Notes: generated by a model from the sequence alone, not told the origin. A stretch of 64,000 nt of DNA from Selaginella moellendorffii (GCF_000143415.4 NW_003314268.1:2491972-2555971); one strand, 5' to 3'; positions 10,201-23,000 are shown, counted from the first letter of the stretch. Numbers and translations are program-made.

Positions 10201-12100
10201 TTTTCTCCACGCCATGCAAGTCTATCTTGTGTGATGGCTTTGCGCCGGCGGAAAGCACAAGAAGGCGAAGAGATTCCTTAGATAGCGTAAGTATTGTTGC
10301 GTTTCTTGCGTTTCCTATTCTTTTGCTCCGTTCACTTCACAGGGTATTGGAGCAACGAAAACCACGATCAAAAGGATGGTTGGGCATACACATGTGGTCA
10401 ATAACCGGAAGGCTAAACTGCTTGAATCAACCTCCAGTAGTTTCCAGCCGCAGTCAACTTTGAAGCAGCCAAGTGTTACAGAAGTGACGACTCTCATATT
10501 AGCACCTGCAGCGACATCTTTGGGTACGACGAGGCCTTCGTTTTCTTCTAGGACTTCACAGAATTCTCCGCCTCTTCTTGGTGACTGGGGTTTAAGATCG
10601 CCGCCGCCGTCCTCTAATGCTTCAGCACTCAAGGTTCCTGACATCTCAAGAACTTCTGGCAATGGTATTCGTTTCGTTACCGCCCCGGCCACAGTCACGT
10701 CAAGCATCACCACTCAAGCGACACCATCATCAACGTGGCTACCATCGTTGGAGTTGAAGGCTACACCGTTCACTTCATCGTCGACGTTGAAGGCTGCACC
10801 GGCTGTTGCGTCTTCCAGACCTTCGGAAGTGGAAACTACAGCTTCCACAGTGCAGGCTACACCAGCAACTTCCACATCTTCGGAGCTGAAAGGTACACCA
10901 GTCACCACATCTTTTACATCTTCAGATCTGAAAGCTACACCTATCACCTCAATTCCCACGTGAAGTGTTTTTACAAGATTAGGCGCTCTGTCTCCATTAT
11001 TCCAGCAGTTGGAGCCGAAGCCCTCAAACAGTGAACGAGCGCAGTCACATATAGCAGCGACATGTAGCGTCTCCAGCGGTTCCTCCCAGTCGCTTGTAAG
11101 CTCGTCGACCTCGGCTACTCTTCTACCTGCAGCTCCACGTACTACATCAGAAGTGAAGCCAGCAGCTTTCAGCTTCCCGCCATTAGCGTCTCCCGCTATT
11201 GCATTATTGTTTGTATCGTCCTCAGCTGCTACGTCCACACTGACAACAAAAGTTTCTTCCAGCGGTTACACCAGCTCGCCGGCACAATCTACTAGTCAGC
11301 TGGTTACTTCACGTTTTCCGGCTTTGCTTCAATCTCAGCAGCAGCAGCAGACTACTCAAGCCGTGCGGCCGCCACCAGAGGAAGAGGAAGATGACATGGA
11401 CGAGGAGGCCCCCTCGACTGCACTCTCGGGCTTTGGGAATCTCGGCCTGGGCTCGGCCTTGCCTTCTGCGCCAGCGGCGAATCCTTTTGGCGTAACGCAG
11501 AGCCCGCAGGCCACCTCGTTCGGAGCATTGAGTGCACCACCACCTGGTCAGCTGTTCAGGCCGGCTGCATTTTCCTTGAGCTCTCCGGGAACAGGTTTTA
11601 CGACCGCGCCAGAAGGTGGTGCGTTCTCCAAGCCCGCCGCGCCTGCTAGTGGATTTGGTCAGGCTCCTTCGAGCGGCTTCGGACAGCCTGTTGGGAGCGC
11701 GCTGGGTAGTGCACTGGGTGCATTCGGACAGACGAGACAAGTTGGATTTGGTGGTCCAGTGTCAGGTGCAGCTGGTTTCGCAAATGCTTCGCCGGGCGGT
11801 GGTTTTGCTCCTGCGGCAACCGGCGGTGGTTTTGCCAGTGCTACGTCGACTGCTGGTTTTGCGGCCGCGGCATCCGGTGGTGGTTTCGCAGGAGCGGTGC
11901 AGCAACAGGTAAAAGTTTTTATTGTTTGTTTCTTGGAAGCAATCAACTAAATGGGCGTGACAGGTGGTGGATTTCAAGCGCTTGGCCACAGCGGAAGCTT
12001 TGGTGGCTTTGGATTTGGCTCTGTACAACCGCCTGGTGGATTTCTCCCGGGTGCTGCACAACCGCCGAATAATCCACTTTTCACCGCCATGAGAAAGTGA
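7272..12100 (+). pseudogene. NUP214: NUP214-type FG nucleoporin locus with several apparent lesions
   Basis: Cytoplasmic-face nuclear pore subunit (NUP214/CAN family), which docks mRNP export factors. The 5' exons encode the beta-propeller (VSNRFGLTFFA, GFGVVRTVDVLE, VELSKDELTLAVC, DALRWISPQNIVISYV, HVGLLGW). The middle (about 9360-10290) is helical/coiled coil (CQFVEELRDQSL, MEAADKLCVHLADLM). The 3' part is Ser/Thr-rich then FG-rich (SGFGQAPSSGFGQ, AFGQTRQVGFGG) and ends with NPPNNPLFTAMRK-like sequence and TGA at 12098-12100. Introns are mostly 40-60 nt with GT-AG ends. Problems: no ATG in frame with the first exon; a one-base surplus in AAAA at 7582-7585; in-frame TAA at 8771-8773; in-frame TGA at 10961-10963; and a last splice (11908/11964) that does not keep the FG frame. 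Either the locus is a young pseudogene or the assembly has errors. Splice sites are well preserved. Confidence 0.75.
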
Positions 12101-12390
12101 TGCAAGGTTTGGGTGTTAAGTTTTGCTTTTCGATCGGAAGTAAGAATCTTTGATCTTGACAGGGTTGTAGCTTTTTTTCTTACGAGCATTCGTTGGAGAT
12201 TTTCCAGCTGACACGAGGTATATTCCTTTTGTGTCTTCCATAACCCACACGAGGCAGTCGAAAGAGGTTCCCGTTTGTTTCTTTTCTCCTCTCTAGTCGC
12301 CTGAAGAAATGTGCTAGCGATTTTTTTTAAGCATGCAGGAAATGGTATTTGTGTGATCCATAAATTTTGGCTGCAAGTTCATCGTTCGAG

Positions 12391-12868
12391 ATGAGCTCGG
12401 AGCGGAGGGAGGAGCGTGCTGCTGCATCGGATTCACAGCCAGTGTCAGCCGAGTACATTCTTCAAGTAAGAATTCCGCGACTCCCCATGCGTGTAATTTG
12501 CCTCGGCTCTTCCTTCCTGCAGGTACAAAGTTTGATAGAGCAGTGTCTATTGCTCAACATGAACTGCGACGAATGCGTAGCCGCGTTGTCCACGCACTCC
12601 AACGTGAAGCCCGTTGTCACACTCACAGGCAAGCAAAGAAATTTCGTCTTTTACTAGTAGTTGCTCAATTAAATTCGTTTCCAATCGTCGTATCGCCGAC
12701 TTAAAGAAAGTGTTCTGTGATCCCTGCAGTGTGGAACGAGCTCAAGAAAGAGAATGAGAGCTTCTTCACGGCGTACGAGAAGCACCAAGAGACCGGCAAG
12801 CACTGCCGAGCTCTGATGGAGGAGAGGAGGAAGCTGCTTGCGATTGCAAAGCCAAACACTGGTGGATG
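12391..12868 (+). CDS. plant protein 1589 family (A_thal_3526 domain), function unknown
   Basis: Three-exon gene of about 100 residues. Exon 1 starts at ATG 12391 (MSSERREERAAASDS) and ends at about 12465. Exon 2 is 12523-12628 (VQSLIEQCLLLNMNCDECV, then STHSNVKPVVTLT). Exon 3 is 12730-12868 (VWNELKKENESFFTAYEKH, then a basic tail). The VQxLIExCL...WxxLxxENxxFFxAY pattern is the signature of the plant-only family named plant protein 1589 of unknown function. The reading frame across exons 2-3 requires a donor at 12629-12630 that is GC (cag/gcaagc) with acceptor tgcag at 12729, so intron 2 appears to be a GC-AG intron. No biochemical role can be inferred. Confidence 0.82.
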
Positions 12869-13735
12869 ATGACGAGCAAGCGAACAAAACAACAAAAGGG
12901 CTCTTGAAACGTAGCGGAGGAGAAGGAAGGAATGCGTTATATGTACAACGCTGGAGAAGGAAGCTCTTGTCCCTCTCACACAACACATAAGGTTTGTCGA
13001 AACTCTTGCCTTGTCTTGGCTTGGCCGTTCTACTTAACTGCGTGGATGTTTGAGTATTTCATTGTCTCGCCAAGGACGAAAAGCCTATCGCTTCATGGCT
13101 AGACCCGCTTTGGCCACCACAAATATCTTACCACCACACTCTGCGTTTCTCTTTGTTTTTCTTCTTTTTTCCCTCTCTTTGTTAGCTCGTCTTTCGCTGT
13201 GACGCTTGCTTGTACGCGAAGTGTAACAGGCTGGGTTCACTGAATTGTTCACAGGGAAGCCAAAGCTTTTTCGCAGCACTACAAAATAGATCCAGAGAAT
13301 TCTTCTCGGCCTGTGACTTGGAGGTTCATCTGGGCTTGGGAGTTGATAGTGAAAAGTGTGGAGATTTTAAAAGATAAAAAAATTGAAACAAAAGGAGTTT
13401 TGTTTTGTTTCTTTTTGACGCTCACAGAAGATTGTCCTGTATAGAAAGAGGTAATATTTGAGAAAGAAAGGAGTGGTGATCCTCCCATGCTTTGAGTGGT
13501 CAGGTTCTGAGCAACTTGTAGGTTGATGCAAATGAGTTGATTGATTGATACACCTCACCCAAAAGAGAGCTTCAACATTTTTCCAGCGACACAAATAACT
13601 TTTAATTTGACCGTCTATCTGAGATTTTTTAGCGTTAAAAGGTCTATTTAGTGTTAACATTTACTTTAGCACATATTAAACGAGAGGGCTTGCAAGCTCA
13701 CGGCCCAGCAAGTGCGGGAGCAAAAGCTGTACAAC
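12869..13735. other. intergenic, no gene seen
   Basis: About 870 bp. It starts with the probable 3' UTR of the family 1589 gene and becomes AT-rich. A frame continuous with the Dof-like gene is open from about 13681 (after an AG at 13669-13670), so a 5' exon or UTR of that gene may lie in the last 60 bp. Confidence 0.45.
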
Positions 13736-14440
13736 ATGTGGGAGCCTCACGACCTTCCGGACAACTTGTACCAGTGCCCACACTGCCAAGCTTACGACAC
13801 GCGATTTGATTACTACAACAACGACAAGCGCGACCAGCCGCGTTTCGCTTGTAGGGCACGGCCGTGCAAGAAAAAGTAGACGCAGGGTGGCAAGATAAGG
13901 GTAGTATCGCCCACATCGCCCAGCAAACGGAAAGCCAAAACATCGAGCAGCAGCAGCGATGGAGGAGCCAGCATGGACGAGACGAGAGCCGGGCAGGGTT
14001 TTCTGGGCGAATTCGCTGGGGAATCATCTCAAACTCCGTGGCAACCGGATCAAGAGTTCCGCAGAGGTATGCAAAACAACTTCTGGGGTGGTGTTTGTAC
14101 AGCACAAGTTGGCAGAGATTTGCAAAATAACTTCTGGGGGCAACTTCCAGGGCTTGGTGGTGATTTTGCTACACAAGTTTGCAGGGATGTGCAAAACAAC
14201 GACTTCTGGGTGCAACCCCTAGAGTTTGGTGGTGATTGTGCGGCACAAGTTGGCGGAGATGTGCAAAACAACTTCTGTGGGCAACCTCAAGAGGTTTTAA
14301 GTGCGCCACAAGTTAGGGGAGATGTGCAAGACAACTTTTGGGGTCAAAAGTTGGATGACGCCTTTATTGACATTGAGAACCTTGGGAGATTCTTGGAAAC
14401 CGAATTTACACATCAGTTTAGGGCTTTATCATCTCACTAG
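13736..14440 (+). pseudogene. Dof zinc-finger transcription factor gene interrupted by an in-frame TAG
   Basis: Dof proteins are plant DNA-binding factors with one C2C2 finger that recognises AAAG cores. From ATG 13736 the frame gives MWEPHDLPDNLYQCPHC, then TRFDYYNND and QPRFAC. The spacing is C-x2-C-x21-C as in Dof domains, but the last pair is C-x4-C (CRARPC) instead of C-x2-C. Three codons later, TAG at 13877-13879 sits where Dof domains have the invariant Trp (consensus ...YWT-GG), and the very next codons are TQGGKIRVV. The same frame then runs without further stops to TAG 14438-14440, through a Ser-rich basic stretch (SKRKAKTSSSSSDGG) and four to five copies of a repeat containing QNNFWGQ. 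One G-to-A change (TGG to TAG) would explain the break. It could be a null allele, a recent pseudogene or a sequence error. Confidence 0.72.
14060..14350 (+). repeat. coding tandem repeat (QNNFWGQ units) in the Dof-like tail
   Basis: Units of roughly 20-25 codons recur downstream of the Dof finger. The cores read MQNNFWG, LQNNFWGQ, VQNNDFWVQ, VQNNFCGQ and VQDNFWGQ, each preceded by an AQV/TQV/PQV-xxD motif. Copies differ at the nucleotide level but all keep one frame, which argues the tail was translated while it diverged. Confidence 0.75.
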
Positions 14441-14949
14441 TCCTCTTCAATGGTAAACGATAGATAGCCTGGGCGATTGTGCTCATTCCATGAGACGTCT
14501 CGAAGTTGGACAAAATTGTGATCTTGGGAAATCATCATCAAATAGATTCATCCTTTCATTTTTCTCATATGTTTCTCATGACTTTCAGTGCTGGTACAGT
14601 GGAAGGAACAGTGAGACAAGTGACACATGTAACATCCTATGCAAAGCACGTGTTTGATTCAATCAATTCTCTTTCGCCATGCTTGACAGCGGCCAAAATT
14701 AATAAGAGTAACAATACTGTAAAAATATTTTGGATGCTATATAATTAGGACTAGAGTAACTATTATGTAAATATCATTACAAACTATCTAAGCTAATAAT
14801 TATTTTCTATCAAAACATTTGTAGACTAGTAATTTGCCTATGCTAGTCCTTTAAAAACATTTTAAAGAATTGTAGAAGAGAATCTCTATAATCCTCACTC
14901 ATCCTCACTTTAGAATTCCACACTAGCACTCCCACACTCTAGGGGACTT
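14441..14949. other. intergenic transition into the AT-rich block
   Basis: Composition becomes AT-rich from about 14700. No supported gene or repeat unit was seen. Confidence 0.5.
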
Positions 14950-15059
14950 GGGTATGGCATGTAATTTGTAAGGCAATTTATAATAAAGGACAACCTGGTT
15001 GCAAATGAAGACAATCTGGTGACAACTTGGTTGCAATGATGACAATCTAGTGGCAAGGC

Positions 15060-15422
15060 AAGACAACCAAAGACAACCTTTATCCTATAGTTCCTTTATC
15101 GTGTTTAATCCCAACATCATCAAAGGGACTTCTTAAAACATGATATGTAAACTATTCCTTAGTCTTGTTTTTTATGCATACATTTCTTAGTAAATTCTTG
15201 TAGGTGTAAAAGATAGAAATGAATAGGAGGAAGCAACTAGGGACCAGGGACCTGGAAGACAGCCTAGTGACTATGCAAGACAACCAAAGACAACCTTAAT
15301 CCCTTTGGTCCCTTTATTGTGTTCCCAACATCATCAGAGGGACTTATCAAAACACACATATTTAAGCGATTCCTTAGTCTTATTTTTTATGCATACATTT
15401 CTTGGCAAATTCTTGGAAGTGA
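15060..15422. repeat. two direct copies of a ~145-bp AT-rich repeat
   Basis: 15060-15205 and 15277-15422 share landmarks in the same order: AAGACAACCAAAGACAACCT, CCCAACATCATC, GGGACTT, CCTTAGTCTT and TTTTTTATGCATACATTTCT. The offset is 217 bp. The sequence just left (14950-15060) is rich in GACAACCTGG-type motifs and has an inverted relative at 35655-35800. Confidence 0.75.
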
Positions 15423-18400
15423 ATTGCCAACCATCACCCTTATTAATTATCACTTATAAGCCTCTAGAGTGGAATTTCCCTTCCCTCTATTTCTATTCAC
15501 CTTCTTTATTCCTAGAGTCCAAGGTAGTAGCATATGATTGTTAATACTATTCTATGAGTGAATGATTGAAGGCAACTTGTTATATTACCTCTTTACACTC
15601 TAGATATATCTTTAATTTAAACTTTAAAATCTCATGGCAAGAAAGTAAATCTAAACCTTCTAAGAAATAACTTTGGGCATCTTTGTCACTCATATTTACA
15701 ATCATAAAGCATTTATGAGCAAATGCATTAATATAGTGCATAAAGTTTCTATGTTACTTTAGCCACGTAGCTCTACATAAAGTTTCAACCCAAGACCATC
15801 TAGCAAGTATTCTTTACAGATACGAGATTGCATCTTAATCTAACTTTTAGTTTACCTTTTTTTAACACACATCTAGCACCACCAAGTTTTGGCATGATTG
15901 GTGAAAAAGGAGTGCACACACTTTCATAAGATCATCCATATTTGCTACTATGAAATTTTTTTCTATATTATAAACTCAGTCTTCCAAAACTTGATAGTCT
16001 CATATACCTCTAAAATTGAGTGGTTTTAGAGGTTTGAACTTTGAAACTCATGCAACTAAGGGCAATTGTAAAACCTTATCATCCTTAGAACTTAAAAAAG
16101 ATTTTAGTTGTTTAGGTTTAATTAATTTAGCTACTTTAGCTTCTTTCTTCCTCTTCTTGTTTTCTTTCTTTAATTTGTAAATTTTCTTTTGCAAATTCTT
16201 GATCTCAATGTCTTGAGCTATATGTTGTGGTGTCACAACCTTGAGATCTTCCTTTTTTGACTCCACCTTAGCCTCTTTTATAGCATCTTTAGTAAGAGTT
16301 TCCTCCTCTTGATTCACTCGTCTAGAGGTTTCAGTGTCATCAATATAGTTTTGTTTTACTCATCAACTATATACATGCCTCTATCAATAAATGAATATAC
16401 ATATAATGTTTTTACTGAATGGTGCAATCCAATTAATTCTATAAAAGTTGTTTTAAATGTACTAGAAAAGTCTTTATAAATGCAACTAGAGTTAGAAACT
16501 TTGATAAAAGTTGGATTGGAATCATTGAGATAATTCTTCTAATACCAAATATAGTCCACATGAATTTGGAGCTAAGCTCCAAGCTTATTACACTATACAT
16601 ACTTAATATCCCCTATAAGCATGAACTCCTTGTATCCAACTCTTGCATGCAAAATAGTGTCTGGCACAATTTTGGCAATTGATGGCTTAATATGAGGAGG
16701 AAAGTACCCTATTGACTAAAGTAGAATAAAGGTGAGCATAGACTCAATTTGGATGCAGAATAATGAGTAAGCATTTTGAGTAGATCTAAACACTTATCAT
16801 AAATAGTATATAGACTAAAAACATGACCAACACATAGAGCATAATAGCGAGAGTGTCTAGTGGACACAATAAGCTATCATATAGCAATATTAAGGGATTA
16901 AACTCATTAGGTGAGGGTATTTGTCATTAACCAATATAAGATACAATGAGACAAGAATTCCTTGTCCAATTAACTCCACTAGTACAAGATGGGTTAATAA
17001 AGAAATTCAACTGTACTAAACTTTTGCCATTATAGCAGTAAGAAAAGAATATCCGTAAGGACTAGCTGACAAATACCCTTTGATACACAAAATTATATTC
17101 ATAACACTTGTTTATTTCAAAGGCAACATTATACTAATGGCATGTAAGGAAAAAAAAACTAGTTAACATGAAAATGAGAGAATTTACTTCTATTTATATT
17201 CCATTGGTTGGAAAAGGTTTGTTGGTATATGAGAGCGCCTAAAATTATCTACTAATCAAAATACACAAACCTCATAATGATTCTAATGTAGCCACCCAAT
17301 CTGAAAGATCCATCAAATATGATGTGAACACATTATAAAATTTGCTTATGTTAGGGATTCAATGCATGCAAATTACCATCATCCTCTATTGCTTACTTAT
17401 AATACCAGATAGCACATTCAAAAACTTCCCACTATAGATGCTCTATACATTGCTAAATGAGTGCAAAAACAAATTAAATTTCATTTTGAAAACAACATCT
17501 CTCACCTAGTTTCAAGTAGAGGTGCCACAAATGAATGGTCAGGTTACAACAACCCAAACTTGAATCATATTAGCCTCAACAGCAATATTCATTAGCATGA
17601 TTACTACAAATGCATTTTGGTCACCTAAAGTGCTTCATTGCTTTTATGTAAGTGTAAAAATTATATAGGCTTCTTTTATCATCACAAGCTCAGATACAAC
17701 TATATAGTGTATGACACTATAGATAATAGCATGCACATAAAATCCATAGGATACAAGTTTGCAATATATTACAACAAAAAAAGCTTATACACATATGCTA
17801 AAAACAAAAATAAAGAGTATAAGGCTCATTAATATTGTATACTTGTCATTGTATCTTAGAAAGCTGTCTATTGAAGAGTGTAGCATTGTTCTGTATTGCA
17901 CAAGCACCTCATATTTGCCATCAGCTGAAACAATACCTAACTACTTAACAGAAATTAACAATACTCTAAGTTGTTCCAGACTTATGCATTAGAACGTTAA
18001 TTCAAATATGTTGAAGTACCTCACTAGAGGGAATTCTACAATATGCACCTCTCCATGTTGCATTAGTGAGACACACATACTTTTATAATGTTAGTTGGGA
18101 AATTCCAAGTTCATAGGAAATGGATATAGTGTCTTGGTCTTTAGAGTCTTAAGCTAGACCAAAGGGCAAAAATACTTAGGCAACTGAAATCTACTTGTGC
18201 TAAAAATGCCATAAACTGGAAAAATATACAAAGGAAAAAAAATTATTTCAGCATTTGGATGACTATAAATTATGTATTATTGTATTAGGCTCATAATTAA
18301 AGTTTGAATATAAGTTGGAGTCTAAGTTTGCCACTACTAGCCTCTTTTGGTCTTATATGCTTTGTTCCTCTTCCTAGTAGGTACAAGCAATAATGACCTA

Positions 18401-20099
18401 TAAAACTTGCTTTTAGTGGAACTTCTATTGTAGAAAGGTAAGATATAAGTCCTCGAAATGTCCTAACAAGTATAAAACAAAGTTTTGTGTCAATGTTATA
18501 AGAGAAAATGGTAGTGGTGAAGCTGAAGGGGTTGAAAAATTAGTTATGTGGACTATGACGAAGAAGAGGTGAGTTACTTTCCTTAAGCTTTTCTTGCAAT
18601 CAATGCAAGAAGTGATCCATTAATGTACCTCATAAACTTTATTCATAGATACCAAATCCTGTGATAATCAAGATGGTGTAAGACATAAATCCCTTAAACC
18701 CTAATATGGGGCCAAAGGGTGCCATATGATAGTGGCCAAAGTGGAAGTCCAACAAGCATAACACATTTGGACTAAAAGTTTCAACTCGGAAAGTTGAGAG
18801 GCAAGAGTGAACTCCCAACAGAGTGCTTGAGGAATGAGCACAAAGTGATTAATAAGTAAGTCTCTAGATAGGGATACAAGAGGGATTAACATATGGCAAG
18901 TGTCAGGACTAAGTTTGAGATGGAGTCCAAGAAAGAGTCCAAGATGGAGGCTAAGATGGAGTTTGAGACCAGGTCCAAGTCCAAAACTGAAGATGGAGTT
19001 TGAGACCGAAATTGAGACTAGGTCTGAGACCGAGTCTGAGTTTAAGTCCAAATTAGAGTCTAAATTCAAGTAGAGTTTGAGGGTAAAAGCCCAAAGCAAT
19101 TGTCTCCCAAACCCTAGGGGGTTTAGTGAGTCCCTATAGGATAGTAAGAGGAAGGACTCTAGTGGAACCAATTTAGCCAGGAAAGGCTATTGTGATCAAG
19201 GAAGGTTACACTCACATGGGGGGTGATAATATAACTATTAAGGAGTTCAAAACTAGAGTGAATATAGACAAGTATAGTAACTTAGTGAAGTATTCTAGAG
19301 TCAACTTTAGCTCCCCTGGGAAATTGGATGGTTGATGCTCCTAATCCAAATGTGGGTGGCACTATCTACTTGGATACCTTGTATTGCTCATAGGAACCTC
19401 ACTCTAGCCATATGGTTGGGGCACCTTAGTGGCAATAGAATGGGGTGCAAAGGGGTACTTACAAAACTCATGTTGGGCTGTGGTATTTTGAAATGTCATC
19501 CTCTAGAGTCCCAGACCATGGTCTTCTTGCTTAATGACTAAAGGTATGGTTATATGGTGAAGAAGTTCCAAAGGTTACTAGAGCTTAGTGACAGGTTTTT
19601 GAACCCTAGAATAGTAGTGGTGTTAGTGAGCACTACCATGGATGGTGAGGGATTTAGTGGGGACTAAAGGAGGGATATCGAGGGATAGTATTCCCCATGT
19701 CCCCTAGTCTTGAAGAGATATGATTGTGGTCTTAGATTAATAATGAGATAAAAGTAATATGTTAAGATGTTAATGGTACTTTTGGGTGTCAAAAGTGAAA
19801 TTGGACACATGGAGCACTTGGACTAAGTGCATAGTTGATTTAGTCTTGAGATTACAACTTATGAAGGTTATGAGTAAGACTCTTCCAATAAGTTAAAGGC
19901 ATGGTTAAGTAACTAAAGTAACATTGAAAATTTAGTAGCATAGGAGCTACACACAATGTGATATTTAAAGACTTAATTAAGTTGTTAGGATTGAAAGCTA
20001 AGTGAATGTCACTTATACTCTTTTTGATTTGCAAAAGTTGGGCAAGTAGCCAGAAAATCTATGAATGATGTTCTAGTAAAGATATCCAAGTGGAAAGAA
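15423..20099. other. AT-rich decayed repetitive DNA, no intact gene
   Basis: No open frame here shows a recognisable host family. A minus-strand frame at 16048-16317 encodes a Lys/Glu-rich coiled coil (KNLQKKIYKLKKENKKRKKE) that could be a retroelement gag relic or chance. 18905-19080 is a low-complexity stretch of GAGTCC/GAGACC-like hexamers that gives a Leu/Ser/Asp-rich minus frame. Part of this interval may be the gag region of the chromovirus that follows, but I could not identify it. Confidence 0.5.
18905..19080. repeat. imperfect GAGTCC/GAGACC-type short tandem repeat
   Basis: Variants of GAGTCCAAG, GAGTTTAAG and GAGACCGAG recur for about 175 bp with imperfect period near 12. Confidence 0.55.
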
Positions 20100-23000
20100 A
20101 GATTAGATTTGATAGTGTTGAAAATACCAAAATTTCAAATGGTGTTTAGTATGGAATTTTTCAACAAGTATATCTAAGGGATATATAGTGTTAGACAAAG
20201 TTATATCATATTGAGGTCAAAAGGATGTCTTAATATATCCTCTTAATTGCAGAAGCATTTCTCAAAAGATTGGGATGCTAAATTCTTAACTACGAGAGTC
20301 ACTCAAAAACTAGCTAAGAAGGGATGTTAGAACTTTTTAGTTCAAGTGATGAAGGGTGATGGTGATAATGATTTAGTTCGAATCGATAATGAGAATTGAT
20401 CCCTATGCTAAAAGAAATTCTAGAATTGTTGGCAAGGAATCAAGATATCTTTTCAAAGGATTTGCTATTATGATTATGTCCTAGCTGTGAAGTTGATTAT
20501 TGAATTGAGATTTTTCCGAGTTCTAAACCACCCACAAAGACTTTATACCATTTAAACATCAAAGAAATGACTGAACTTAAAAACAATTTATAGAGCCTTT
20601 TGACAAAAGTCATATCTAACCAAGTAAGTTGCTTTATGGAGCATTAATCCTTTTTGTTATGAAAAAGAATAGTACCATAAGGATGTATTTTAATTATCAG
20701 GCTCTCAACAAAATTATAGTAAAGAAATAGTTATCCATTACCTCATATTTATGACTTGTTTAACCAACTTTGAAAGGCTAAGTATTTTATATGACTTGAT
20801 TTATGGTTTGGGTATCATCAGATATGAGTGGTAAATTAGGATGTGAAGAAGACAATTTTTAAGGCTTATTATGGATCCTATGAGTTCCTTGTTTTGTTAT
20901 TTGGGCTATGTAATGCCTTGATTACGTTCAATATATTGATAGATAGAATATTCAGAGATTATTTAAACACATTTGTTATCCTATATATCGAGGATGTAGT
21001 GAACCATTAGAGGATCATTTAAAACATTTAGAGTTAGTGTTTCAAAAGTTACAAGAAAATAAATTCAATACTAAAGAGAGTAAATGCACTTTTGGTCAAT
21101 TACATATAAACTTTTAGGCATATTGTTAGTGATGGCATAATTAAGGTGGATCCAAAGATGGTGGAAATGATGAAGTCTTGAAAAGTTTTGACCACTATAT
21201 TAAATGTTTATTCTTTTTTCCAAACTAGTTTGTTAGCATGCTTTTGTACAATTGAAGGAGATTTTGATTATAGTTCTTGCAAAGTGCATTGTAATGCATC
21301 TAGTTATACTATAGCATATTGTAACAAGATTGTGAGCAATATGGTTAGTGTTATGTTAAGGCAATAAGGTTATCTTGTATTTTACTTCAAGAAATTGGAT
21401 GAAAACATAATAAAAATGGCCTATGCACAAGAAAGAGATGTTTGCTATAGTGTCTATATTGAAATATTGAAAACACTATTTGGTGGATATGCCAATGTTT
21501 ATATAGATAGTAACATACTAAGTTACTTTGCAATGCAGCAAAAATTTATGCTAAAGTAGGCTCATTGACAAAAGAAGCTTGCTATATTTTATATTGAAAT
21601 CATCTATAAACATGGTAAAGACAATATTGTTTTGGAGGCGTTGAGTTGTCAAACTTAGTTCTGGGAAATGTTGGCAATTAATTAAGATGTTCAGGTTGTG
21701 TATACAATTGATGTATTGGTAAAGGCAATATTGCACTGTGTGGAGTTGTTGAAGAAAAACCTTGGTAGTGAAGTAGTGAAAGTTGCTAGTCGCACTAATG
21801 TGAAGTTTCACTTCTCAATTAGAGATGGGCTTATTTATTATAAGAAAGAAAGATTGTATCTTTTGTTCAAAGACCTATAATAGTTGATTTACAAGAACTT
21901 CATGATGTTCTGGCAATGGGACATAGCAGTAAATGAAAGACTCTTGCCTCATTGAAAAAAAGACTTTTCTAGTCTGGTATGGAAAGTGATGTAGTGGATT
22001 ATATTTGTTCTTGACCTATATGCCAATAATATAAACAAAGAATTGAGAAACAGGTTGGGAAGTTATAATGCATTCCAACACTTATATAGCCATTTAGAGT
22101 GTGACATTTAACTTCATCTCTTGCTTACTGAAGTCTAAAGGTTATAACACTTTGATAATGATTGTAGATCAATTGTCAAAGATTGCACACTTCATTCCAA
22201 CTATAGAAATAGTGAATGAAAATTAAGTGCTAAAACTTTTTTCATAAAGTAGTATAGGTTCATGAAAGATATAATCTCAAGTAGGGATTTGAATTTATGG
22301 AGAAGTTTTGGGGCATACTATTTCAATTGTTTGGTACCAAGTTGAGGTTTAATATAGCTGAATGTTTAGGTTGAGGCTTATTTATGGTACTATGCAATAA
22401 ACCAATACGACAGGTTGAGCAATTGGAAATAACAAAAATCTATTATAACTACACATTTCATAATACTATTGGGTTCTTTATAGGAGATGCTACAAGAGAA
22501 TGCTCATGGGATTCCTTAACAAATTGTTATATTGAGACCAATATCCAAAGTGTTGATCTTAGTCATTGAAATTTATGTGGAGTAGTTGCACCAAGGTTGG
22601 TCTATGGTAATTAAGGTAATGGGCAAAGCTCAGGAAAAATATTGATGTGATAAAGATTAACATTATCGAGATGTAACTTATTAGGTGGGAGACCAAGTTT
22701 GGTTATCTTTATGAGACTTAAATATGAAGGGATCTTTGTCCCAGAAGTTATTACCAAGATATGTTGGTCCCTATCGGGTATTAAAGAGGATTGGTGATGT
22801 ATCATATTAGTTGGATCTTCTTCTAGAGATGTCAATGTTCATAATGTATTTCATATCAATTTATTGGCACCGTACACTATGGATACTGTAGACCAAGGGG
22901 AGATTCGTCCACCACCAGATATTGTAAATGGTGCATTTGAGTATGAAGTTGAAATTATCTTGGATTTTTAATTTTGGAGACATGTTTATGCGAAGGAATA

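Noticed and set aside
10961-10963. TGA in NUP214 as selenocysteine or programmed read-through
   Set aside because: Land plants lack the selenocysteine system, and the locus has other independent lesions.
10714-11238. 174-codon minus-strand frame opposite the NUP214 Ser/Thr-rich region
   Set aside because: Mirror of low-complexity codons, with no family features.
14060-14350. Repeat array considered as CRISPR-like
   Set aside because: Units are protein-coding, diverged and in one frame, and the genome is eukaryotic.
16048-16317. Lys-rich coiled-coil frame as a host gene
   Set aside because: No start context, exon partner or family; lies in repeat-derived DNA and may be chance or a gag relic.
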